Shown here: in pieces, positions 27,300-34,543 of the stretch
Numbering within the stretch: the stretch's first letter is position 1
How the letters are laid out: the number at the start of each line of letters is the position of its first letter
Source of the DNA: SG8-30 sp963715485
Lineage (GTDB): Bacteria; Pseudomonadota; Gammaproteobacteria; Steroidobacterales; Steroidobacteraceae
DNA: 64,000 bases
Assembly: GCA_963715485.1 (NCBI GenBank)
Contig: OY970244.1
Location: 2,790,001-2,854,000, forward strand
Direction of reading: 5' to 3'
The notes under the pieces: model-generated
The model's database searches: none
What the model saw: only the letters and a program-made list of their open reading frames with translations
Told to the model about the DNA's origin: nothing
Made by a program: the position numbers and the translations under genes

Positions 27300-29924
27300 C
27301 TACATCAGGCGGGCCGCGACGATTCCCGGCACCGCCGCCAGCGCGGCATCGAGTTGCGACGGGTCCGTGCCGCCGGCCTGGGCGAAGTCGGGCCGGCCGC
27401 CACCCTTGCCGCCCACCTTGGCGGCGACAGCGCCGACGAGTTCCCCCGCCTTCGCCCTGCCGACCAGGTCGGACGTGACGCCGGCGACCAGCAGCACCTT
27501 GCCATCCCCGGTGGGCGCACCCAGCACGATGACGGCGGACTTGAGCTTTGCCTTCAAGGCATCCACGGCCTCGCGTAGCGACCTGGCATCCGCGCCGTCG
27601 ACGCGCGCCGCGACCACCCGGGTCCCGGCCACCTCAACGGCCGAATCAGCCAGGTCGACGCCCTGCCCCGACGCCAGCTTCGATTTCAGCGCGGCCAGCT
27701 CGCGCTCGAGCTTCTTCTGCCGCTCCAGCAACTGGCGGATCTTGTCCTCCGCATCGGCCGGACTGCCACGCACCAGCGCAGCGATCTGCCTGAGCGTTGT
27801 TTCGCTGGCGGCGGCGTAGTTCAGCGCCTCCTCGCCGGTCACCGCCTCGATCCGGCGCACGCCGGCCGCGACACCGCCCTCGCTGACGATGCGGAACAGG
27901 CCGATGTCGCCGGCGCGATGCACATGGGTGCCACCGCAGAGCTCGGTCGAGAAGTCGCCGAGGGCGAGTACCCGCACTTCGTCGTCGTACTTCTCGCCGA
28001 AGAGCGCCATGGCGCCCGCGGCGACCGCGTCGTCATAGGACATCAGGCGCGTCTCGGCCCGCGCGTTGCGGCGGATCTGGGCATTGACCAGCCGCTCGAT
28101 CTGCTCGAGCTCCTCGGGCATAACCGCCTGGAAGTGGGAAAAGTCGAAACGCAGCCGATCCGGGGCGACCAGCGATCCCTTCTGGGTGACGTGGGTCCCG
28201 AGGACCTTGCGCAGCGCCGCGTGCAGCAGGTGGGTCGCGGAATGGTTGAGCACGGTCGCCTGGCGGGTCTCGGCATCGACGCGCGCGGTAACCCGGTCAC
28301 CAAGCTTGAGTTCGCCGCGGCTCACGGTACCCACGTGACCAAACGCCTTACCGAGCTTGTGCGTGTCGGTCACCGTGAATTGCGCGTGTTCGGCTTCCAG
28401 CAGGCCGATGTCGCCGACCTGGCCACCGCTTTCCGCATAGAACGGCGTGGCATCGAGCACCACCTGCCCCGCTTCACCCGGCGCAAGCCGCTCGACCTGC
28501 GCGCCGTCCCGGATCAGGGCGAGGACCGTGCCGACGCCCTCGAGCGCGTCGTAGCCACAGAACTCCGTGGGCGCATCGAGCGACACGCCACCGCGCAGGT
28601 CCACGCCGAAACGGCTGGCGGCCCGGGCGCGTTCGCGCTGGGCTTCCATGGCGGTCTCGAAACCCGCCTGGTCGATCGACAGGCCCCGCTCCCGCGCGAC
28701 ATCGGCGGTCAGGTCGACCGGAAAGCCGTAGGTGTCGTAAAGCTTGAAAACGATGGCGCCGGGAATGACCTTTGAGTCGAGGTTGGCGATCTCGCCCTCC
28801 AGCAGCGACATGCCCGTCGACAGCGTCTCGGCGAAGCGTTCCTCTTCCTGCTTCAGCACCCGCATGGCCATGTCGGCGTTGGCCACCAGCTCCGGGTAGG
28901 CCTTGCCCATCTGGTCAGCCAGCACCTGTACCAGCTTGAAGAAGAACGGGTCGCCCTGGCCCAGCTGGTAACCGTGGCGGATCGCGCGGCGAACGATGCG
29001 CCGCAGCACGTAGCCCCGACCTTCGTTGGAGGGCACGACACCGTCGACGATCAGGAATGCGCAGGCGCGGATATGGTCGGCGATGACCCTGAGCGACGGG
29101 CTGTCGACCGACTTCTGGTTGGTGACGTCCGCCGCCGCCGAGATCAGGTTCCTGAACAGGTCGATGTCATAGTTCGAGTGCACGCCCTGCATGACCGCGG
29201 CAAGGCGCTCGAGGCCCATGCCGGTGTCCACCGACGGCTTGGGCAGCGGGCTCAGCGTGCCGTCACCCGAGCGGTCGAACTGCATGAAGACCAGGTTCCA
29301 GATCTCGACGTAGCGATCGCCGTCCTCATCCGGTGAGCCGGGCGGCCCACCGGGAATGCCCGCGCCGTGATCGTAGAAGATCTCGCTGCACGGTCCGCAG
29401 GGCCCGGTGTCGCCCATGGCCCAGAAGTTGGAGCTTTCGCCCAGCCTGCCAAACCTTGCCGGATCGATGCCGACTTCCTTCAGCCAGATATCGGCCGCCT
29501 CGTCGTCGTCACGAAACACCGTCACCCACAACCGCTCGGCCGGGATCCCGAGCGTGCCGGTGATGAACTCCCAGGCGTAGCCGATGGCCTCGCGCTTGAA
29601 GTAGTCGCCGAAGCTGAAGTTGCCCAGCATCTCGAAGAACGTGTGGTGGCGCGCGGTGTAGCCGACGTTCTCGAGGTCGTTGTGCTTGCCACCCGCGCGG
29701 ACGCAGCGCTGTGAACTGGCCGCACGCGAGTACGCACGCTTGTCCTTGCCCAGGAACACGTCCTTGAACTGCACCATGCCGGCGTTGGTGAACAGCAATG
29801 TCGGGTCGTTGCCCGGCACCAGGGGGCTCGACGGCACGACGGCGTGTCCGCGCTCGCGGAAGAACTCCAGGAACGCGCTTCTCAGCTCGCTGCTCGACAG
29901 GCGCTTGGCTTGCTCGGTGCTCAT
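27300..29924 (-). CDS. alaS: Alanyl-tRNA synthetase
   Basis: 874 residues, the usual length. The class II core is visible (RSAFLEFFRERGHAVVPSSP; FTNAGMVQFKDVFLG; RAASSQRCVRAGGKHNDL). The editing domain zinc/active-site motif is NHSATHLLHAALR with the partner CGGTHVHRAGDIG, and the C-Ala domain includes GGGRPDFAQAGG. It charges tRNA-Ala and hydrolyses Ser- and Gly-tRNA-Ala. The ATG overlaps the recX stop by 4 bases (ATGA). No damage is seen. Confidence 0.97.
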   Translation of the reverse strand: MSTEQAKRLSSSELRSAFLEFFRERGHAVVPSSPLVPGNDPTLLFTNAGMVQFKDVFLGKDKRAYSRAASSQRCVRAGGKHNDLENVGYTARHHTFFEMLGNFSFGDYFKREAIGYAWEFITGTLGIPAERLWVTVFRDDDEAADIWLKEVGIDPARFGRLGESSNFWAMGDTGPCGPCSEIFYDHGAGIPGGPPGSPDEDGDRYVEIWNLVFMQFDRSGDGTLSPLPKPSVDTGMGLERLAAVMQGVHSNYDIDLFRNLISAAADVTNQKSVDSPSLRVIADHIRACAFLIVDGVVPSNEGRGYVLRRIVRRAIRHGYQLGQGDPFFFKLVQVLADQMGKAYPELVANADMAMRVLKQEEERFAETLSTGMSLLEGEIANLDSKVIPGAIVFKLYDTYGFPVDLTADVARERGLSIDQAGFETAMEAQRERARAASRFGVDLRGGVSLDAPTEFCGYDALEGVGTVLALIRDGAQVERLAPGEAGQVVLDATPFYAESGGQVGDIGLLEAEHAQFTVTDTHKLGKAFGHVGTVSRGELKLGDRVTARVDAETRQATVLNHSATHLLHAALRKVLGTHVTQKGSLVAPDRLRFDFSHFQAVMPEELEQIERLVNAQIRRNARAETRLMSYDDAVAAGAMALFGEKYDDEVRVLALGDFSTELCGGTHVHRAGDIGLFRIVSEGGVAAGVRRIEAVTGEEALNYAAASETTLRQIAALVRGSPADAEDKIRQLLERQKKLERELAALKSKLASGQGVDLADSAVEVAGTRVVAARVDGADARSLREAVDALKAKLKSAVIVLGAPTGDGKVLLVAGVTSDLVGRAKAGELVGAVAAKVGGKGGGRPDFAQAGGTDPSQLDAALAAVPGIVAARLM

Positions 29925-30424
29925 TCGTCCAGCTCGATGTCATTACCCAGGGCGGCGCGGACCTGCTCCGCGCTGAACCCCCGATATTGCAGGAAACGCG
30001 CCTGTCGCGCCCGTTCCTTCCACTCCTGCGGCGCCTCGCTGCCGAAGCGGCGCCGGCGCACCCGGAGACAGCGTTCGCGCCAGGCCGCGGAACCGGATTC
30101 CACCGCGTCCTCGACGATCTTGTCTGCCACGCCGAGTTCCCGAAGCTCGTGGGCGATACGTACCGGTCCCTGGCCGCGCCCGGCGTGCCAGGCAACGTAG
30201 TGCTCGGCGTAGCGCGCGTCGTCGACCATCCGCTCGCGACCGAGGTCTGCGACGACGGCCGCCGCGGCGGCGGGATCGGCACCGCGCTCTACCAGCCTGG
30301 CAGTCAGCTCGGCCGCGCAGAAGTCGCGGCGATTCAGCAGCCGGAGCGCCGCCAGCCTCGCCGCGGTGGGATCGTCCGCCGCAAGCGCCGGGGCGGCGCC
30401 CGGCTCAGACCTGCGCCGCCTCAC
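29921..30424 (-). CDS. recX: Regulatory protein RecX
   Basis: 167 residues from a GTG at 30424, chosen because it overlaps the end of recA by 20 nt as is common, and because upstream sequence in this frame is only antisense-like. Three-helix repeats of RecX are visible: RLAALRLLNRRDFCAAELT, then ERMVDDARYAEHYVAWH and GPVRIAHELRELGV, then RARQARFLQYRGFSAEQV. RecX binds RecA filaments and restrains recombinase activity. It lies between recA and alaS with 4-nt overlap to alaS, so the three are probably one transcript. Confidence 0.88.
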   Translation of the reverse strand: MRRRRSEPGAAPALAADDPTAARLAALRLLNRRDFCAAELTARLVERGADPAAAAAVVADLGRERMVDDARYAEHYVAWHAGRGQGPVRIAHELRELGVADKIVEDAVESGSAAWRERCLRVRRRRFGSEAPQEWKERARQARFLQYRGFSAEQVRAALGNDIELDE

Positions 30425-31451
30425 TGGCAGCCGCAGCCGCCGCGGCGGCGATCGCGGCCTTCGTCGGCAGCAGCTTGGCGCGCAGCGCGGTATCGATCTC
30501 GGCAGCAACTGCCGGGTGCTCGAGCAGGTAATTGCGGACGTTGTCCTTGCCCTGGCCGATGCGCTCACCGTTGTAGGAGTACCAGGAGCCGGACTTCTCG
30601 ACCAGGCCGTGGACGACACCCAGGTCGACCAGCTCACCTTCGCTGGAGATACCCTTGCCGTAGATGATCTCGAACTCCGCCTGGCGAAACGGCGGCGCGA
30701 CCTTGTTCTTCACCACCTTGACGCGGGTCTGGTTGCCCACGACCTCCTCGCCGTTCTTGATCGCGCCGATGCGGCGGATATCGAGCCGTACCGAGGAATA
30801 GAATTTGAGCGCGTTGCCGCCGGTAGTGGTTTCCGGGCTGCCGAACATCACGCCGATCTTCATGCGGATCTGGTTGATGAACACCACGATGGTGTTGGAA
30901 CGCTTGATGTTGCCGGTGAGCTTCCTGAGCGCCTGCGACATCAGCCGCGCATGCAGGCCAACCTGCATCTCGCCCATTTCTCCCTCGATCTCGGCTTTCG
31001 GTGTCAGCGCCGCGACCGAGTCGATGACCACGATGTCCACGGCACCCGAGCGCACCAGCATGTCGGTGATCTCGAGCGCCTGCTCGCCAGTGTCCGGCTG
31101 CGATACCAGCAGGTCCTGCAGGTTGACCCCGAGCTTCTCCGCGTAGGACGGGTCGAGCGCGTGCTCGGCGTCCACGAAGGCGGCGACGCCGCCGGTCCGC
31201 TGCGCCTGCGCGATGGCGGAGAGCATCAGCGTGGTCTTGCCCGACGATTCCGGGCCGTAGATCTCGACCACCCGGCCGCGCGGCAGGCCGCCCACGCCCA
31301 GGGCCACGTCGAGCCCGAGGGAACCGGTGGAGACCACTTCCATGTCCGGCACCGTCTCGGCATCGCCGAGGCGCATTACAGAGCCCTTTCCGAACTGCTT
31401 TTCTATCTGGCCCAGTGCTGCCGCCAGCGCCTTCTTGCGATTGTCTTCCAT
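30405..31451 (-). CDS. recA: Recombinase RecA
   Basis: 348 residues. The Walker A motif is GPESSGKTT, Walker B region VDIVVIDSVAAL, the L2 DNA-binding loop includes GNALKFYSSVRLDIRR, and the start ALAAALGQIEKQFGKGSVMR is canonical. It drives homologous recombination and activates LexA self-cleavage. The C-terminus is Ala-rich rather than acidic (AAIAAAAAAAASEAAQV). No convincing LexA box of the CTG-N10-CAG type was seen in the 150 bp upstream. Confidence 0.98.
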   Translation of the reverse strand: MEDNRKKALAAALGQIEKQFGKGSVMRLGDAETVPDMEVVSTGSLGLDVALGVGGLPRGRVVEIYGPESSGKTTLMLSAIAQAQRTGGVAAFVDAEHALDPSYAEKLGVNLQDLLVSQPDTGEQALEITDMLVRSGAVDIVVIDSVAALTPKAEIEGEMGEMQVGLHARLMSQALRKLTGNIKRSNTIVVFINQIRMKIGVMFGSPETTTGGNALKFYSSVRLDIRRIGAIKNGEEVVGNQTRVKVVKNKVAPPFRQAEFEIIYGKGISSEGELVDLGVVHGLVEKSGSWYSYNGERIGQGKDNVRNYLLEHPAVAAEIDTALRAKLLPTKAAIAAAAAAAASEAAQV

Positions 31452-31600
31452 CTCGTTCCTTCCCTCCGCGTGAGTACGCGATTATTTCACATCCACTCGC
31501 CCCTCGCCGGCGCCTGATTAAGCGGCGCGAACGGGGCAATTCACTGTTGCGCTCAGTTTGCGGCCGGCGGTGGGTCAGCAGGCGACCCAGGCGCCCTGTG

Positions 31601-32143
31601 TCACCCGGGATCGAGCGGCCAGCGCTTCAGCACCGCGTACCGAGCCCCGGCTGGGTCGGTGACGGACTCGACCAGCGCGACGTCGGCGGCCGGCCAGCGA
31701 ACCGGTCGCATCGCCAGTCCCGGCGCGGGACTGCGGACCTTGCGGGCCAGGGTCACATGGGGCCGGTAGGGTCGCAGGTCCGGCTCGATTTCCAGGGGCG
31801 CCAGCCTTTGCCACAGCTGGCGAGCCAGGCCTTCCGCCGCCGCCGGCGGATCGCCGCAGACCGCCACCAGCACCTGCGGTTTCGGCCAGAATTCGATCCC
31901 ATCGAGGACCAGCTCGATCGGCCCACCGCCCAGCCCTGCACCCGCGGCTTCGACCTCGGCGAGCCGGGCCTCGGCGACGGAGCCCAGGAAGGCCAGCGTC
32001 GCGTGCAGGTTCTGCACCTTGACTGGCCGGCCGCCGCTGCCTTTAACCGCCTTGCGGCAAGCGTGCACCAGCTCCTCACGGGTGGCTGGATCCGGCCAGA
32101 ACGCGAAAAACAGCCGCCGGGTCGGCTCGCCGGCCTCCCTCAT
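31601..32143 (-). CDS. thpR: RNA 2',3'-cyclic phosphodiesterase (LigT/ThpR family)
   Basis: 180 residues with the two H-x-T-x motifs of the 2H phosphoesterase superfamily: NLHATLAFLG and YRPHVTLARK. The start RRLFFAFWPDPATREEL is the usual ThpR N-terminus. The family hydrolyses 2',3'-cyclic phosphates on RNA ends or ligates tRNA halves in vitro. The ATG overlaps the stop of pncC (ATGA). Confidence 0.87.
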   Translation of the reverse strand: MREAGEPTRRLFFAFWPDPATREELVHACRKAVKGSGGRPVKVQNLHATLAFLGSVAEARLAEVEAAGAGLGGGPIELVLDGIEFWPKPQVLVAVCGDPPAAAEGLARQLWQRLAPLEIEPDLRPYRPHVTLARKVRSPAPGLAMRPVRWPAADVALVESVTDPAGARYAVLKRWPLDPG

Positions 32144-32643
32144 GCCTCGAGCAGCCCCTTCAGGGCCATCGCTACCGCCTGGCGGCGCACGGCATCCCGC
32201 GTTCCGGCAAACAGGTACCGCCGCGACACGACCTTGGCGCCCGCGGGCTGGCGCCGCGCCCAGGCGATCCAGACTGTCCCGACCGGCTTCTGCTCGGTTC
32301 CGCCATCCGGGCCGGCGACCCCGGTCACTGCGACCGACACACTGGCCCGGCTCGCCTGCAGCGCGCCGCGGGCCATGGCACGCGCGACCGGTTCGCTGAC
32401 CGCCCCGTGACGCTTGATCAGGCCGCTGGCCACGTCGAGCTCCTGTCGCTTGGAACGGTCGCTGTAGGTGACCCAGCCGCGCTCGAACCAGGCCGAACTG
32501 CCCGGCAGGTCGGTGATGCACTTGGCGATCATGCCGCCGGTACAGGACTCGGCTGTCGCCACCGACTGGTTCGCCGCGAGCATCCGCCCGGCCACCTGTC
32601 GGACCAGCTTGTTCAGGGTCGCATTGGCAGGCGCAGCCATCAT
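32140..32643 (-). CDS. pncC: Nicotinamide-nucleotide amidohydrolase (CinA C-terminal domain, PncC)
   Basis: About 167 residues. The CinA-C domain motifs are ATAESCTGGMIAKCITDLPG, VSVAVTGVAGPDGGTEQKP and VGTVWIAWA. The enzyme deamidates nicotinamide mononucleotide to nicotinate mononucleotide for NAD recycling. No MoeA/competence N-terminal domain is present, which is normal for the stand-alone form. Start options are TTG 32646 or ATG 32643/32640; ATG 32643 overlaps the upstream stop as TGATG and is preferred. In many proteobacteria this gene lies directly before recA, as here. Confidence 0.9.
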   Translation of the reverse strand: MMAAPANATLNKLVRQVAGRMLAANQSVATAESCTGGMIAKCITDLPGSSAWFERGWVTYSDRSKRQELDVASGLIKRHGAVSEPVARAMARGALQASRASVSVAVTGVAGPDGGTEQKPVGTVWIAWARRQPAGAKVVSRRYLFAGTRDAVRRQAVAMALKGLLEA

Positions 32644-33416
32644 CAATGCTCCTTGCGCAAACCTGCAAAGTCGGGTGTTCGTTTCTCGAAGAACGCGCCG
32701 ACTGCCTCGCGGACCTCCGGCCCGCCGAGCCGTGCGCCGAAAATCTTCGCCTCTTCCAGGATGGTCTGCTCCACCAGCCGCGCCCGCGCCTGCTTCATCA
32801 GCCGCTTGCTGTCGCGCACGCCGGCGGGCGGCAGGGTGTTGAAGCGCTCCGCCACCTCGCGCGCGACATCGACCACCTGCTCTTCCGGCACCGCCATGTT
32901 GGCGAGACCCATCGCTACGGCGTCCCCGGCCGCAATCGGCGTGCCCAGCAACAACATGTCGGCCGCCCGGACGTGCCCGGCCAACAGGGGCAGCAAGAGG
33001 CTGGAGGCGAATTCCGGCACCAGGCCAAGGTTCACGAACGGCATGGTCAGGCGCGCATCCGTGGCCACGTAGACCAGGTCGCAGTGCAGCAGCAACGTGA
33101 CGCCGATTCCGACGGCGTGGCCGGTCACGGCTGCGACGACCGGCTTTTCCATGCGCGCCAGGCCCAGCATGAAACGCAGGACCGGCGATTCGGCATCGGT
33201 CGGCGGGTTCATGATGAACTCGGTCAGTTCGTTGCCTGCCGTGAAAATACCCGGCTGGCCGACAAGGAGCACGGCGCGAACGTCATCGTCGGCAGCGGCC
33301 GAGTCGAGTCCCTGGCAGAGCGACCGGTACATCTCCTGGGTGAGTGCATTCTTGCGCTCCGGCCGGTCGATTTCGAGGGTGGCGACGCCGTTCTCGACGC
33401 TGTAGAGAATGCTCAT
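32643..33416 (-). CDS. Enoyl-CoA hydratase/isomerase family protein
   Basis: 257 residues from the ATG at 33416. Crotonase-fold landmarks: VATLEIDRPERKNALTQEMY, first oxyanion segment FTAGNELTEF, second VTGHAVGIGVTLLLHCDLVY, then MPFVNLGLVPEFASSLLLP. The second-site pattern GHAVGIGVTLL..CD and the VPE segment resemble enoyl-CoA delta-isomerase (ECI/PECI)-like members that lack one hydratase glutamate. Specific substrate unknown. It heads a minus-strand set with pncC and thpR, and is divergent from the nitronate monooxygenase gene. Confidence 0.8.
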   Translation of the reverse strand: MSILYSVENGVATLEIDRPERKNALTQEMYRSLCQGLDSAAADDDVRAVLLVGQPGIFTAGNELTEFIMNPPTDAESPVLRFMLGLARMEKPVVAAVTGHAVGIGVTLLLHCDLVYVATDARLTMPFVNLGLVPEFASSLLLPLLAGHVRAADMLLLGTPIAAGDAVAMGLANMAVPEEQVVDVAREVAERFNTLPPAGVRDSKRLMKQARARLVEQTILEEAKIFGARLGGPEVREAVGAFFEKRTPDFAGLRKEH

Positions 33417-33560
33417 GCTGGCGCTCCGCCTGCGGCCGGGGTACTGGTGCATTATCGCACGGCCGCCCGCGCCGTCCGGTTCCGCGTCCGCGGCCCGATT
33501 GCTAGACTTCGGGTTCGCTCCGGGGGCCTGCATGCCGCAGCCCCGCTCACAGGAAGCCCC

Positions 33561-34529
33561 ATGGCCATCTCCGTCCCGTTCGCGGACCAACTTGCGCTGC
33601 CGTTGATCGGCGCCCCCATGTTCATAGCCAGCTATCCGGAACTGGTGGTCGCCCAGTGCAAGGCCGGGGTGCTCGGCACCTTTCCGTCCCTGAATGCCCG
33701 CTCGATCGAGGTGCTGGGCGAGTGGCTGACGCAGATCGAATCCCAGACGGCGGCTTTCCGCGAGGCCAACCCGGAGCGGCGGGTCGCGCCCTATGGCATG
33801 AACCTGATCCTGCATGCGTCCAACACCCGGCGCGAGGAAGACCTGGCGCTGGCGGCGGGCCACGAGGTGCCGCTGATCATCACTTCCGTCGGCAAGCCAG
33901 ACCGCGTCTGCGGTACCGTGCACGCCTACGGCGGCAAGGTGTTTCACGACGTCATCTCGGTACTGCATGCCAGGAAAGCGCTCGATTGCGGCGTGGACGG
34001 GCTGATCCTGGTCTGCGCCGGAGCCGGCGGGCATGCCGGCAACCTGTCGCCGTTTGCCTTGCTATCGGAGGTGCGCGAGTTCTTCGACGGACCGGTGGTC
34101 CTGGCCGGCGCCCTGTCGAATGGCCGCCAGCTGCGCGCCGCCGAGGTCATGGGGGCCGATTACGGCTACATGGGCACCCGCTTCATCGCGACGGTCGAGG
34201 CCAACGTGTCCGACGAGCAGAAACAGGTGATGCTGGACTCCGCCGCGGCCGACATCGTCTACACCGCGTTCTTCACCGGCATCCGCGCCAATTACCTGCG
34301 CGGCAGCATCGTCGAGGCAGGGCTCGACCCGCGGCACCTGGATGCGCCGCCCGGCACACCAACCGACATCTTCAATCCGGAAAAGAAGCAGGCCAAGGCC
34401 TGGAAGGACATCTGGTCGGCCGGCCACGGCGTCGGCACCATCCACGATCTCCCGACCGTCGAACGACTGGTCGCGCGACTGGCCGACGAGTACCGCGAAG
34501 CCGTCAGGCTGCCGTCCGCCTTCGCCTGA
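33561..34529 (+). CDS. Nitronate monooxygenase (2-nitropropane dioxygenase family)
   Basis: 322 residues from ATG 33561 with AGGAAG upstream. A TIM-barrel FMN protein: LPLIGAPMFIASYPELVVAQ at the start, the FMN phosphate loop LVCAGAGGHAGNLSPFALL, and the second loop VVLAGALSNGRQLRAAEVMG followed by GADYGYMGTRFIAT. Enzymes of this family oxidise alkyl nitronates with O2; some members act as enoyl reductases or in quinone reduction. mutS follows after 14 bp on the same strand. Confidence 0.85.
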   Translation: MAISVPFADQLALPLIGAPMFIASYPELVVAQCKAGVLGTFPSLNARSIEVLGEWLTQIESQTAAFREANPERRVAPYGMNLILHASNTRREEDLALAAGHEVPLIITSVGKPDRVCGTVHAYGGKVFHDVISVLHARKALDCGVDGLILVCAGAGGHAGNLSPFALLSEVREFFDGPVVLAGALSNGRQLRAAEVMGADYGYMGTRFIATVEANVSDEQKQVMLDSAAADIVYTAFFTGIRANYLRGSIVEAGLDPRHLDAPPGTPTDIFNPEKKQAKAWKDIWSAGHGVGTIHDLPTVERLVARLADEYREAVRLPSAFA

Positions 34530-34543
34530 GACGATTGCCCAAG

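Noticed and set aside
31452..31600. Searched for a LexA box upstream of recA.
   Set aside because: No CTG-N10-CAG palindrome was found; the lineage may use a different SOS motif, so none is annotated.
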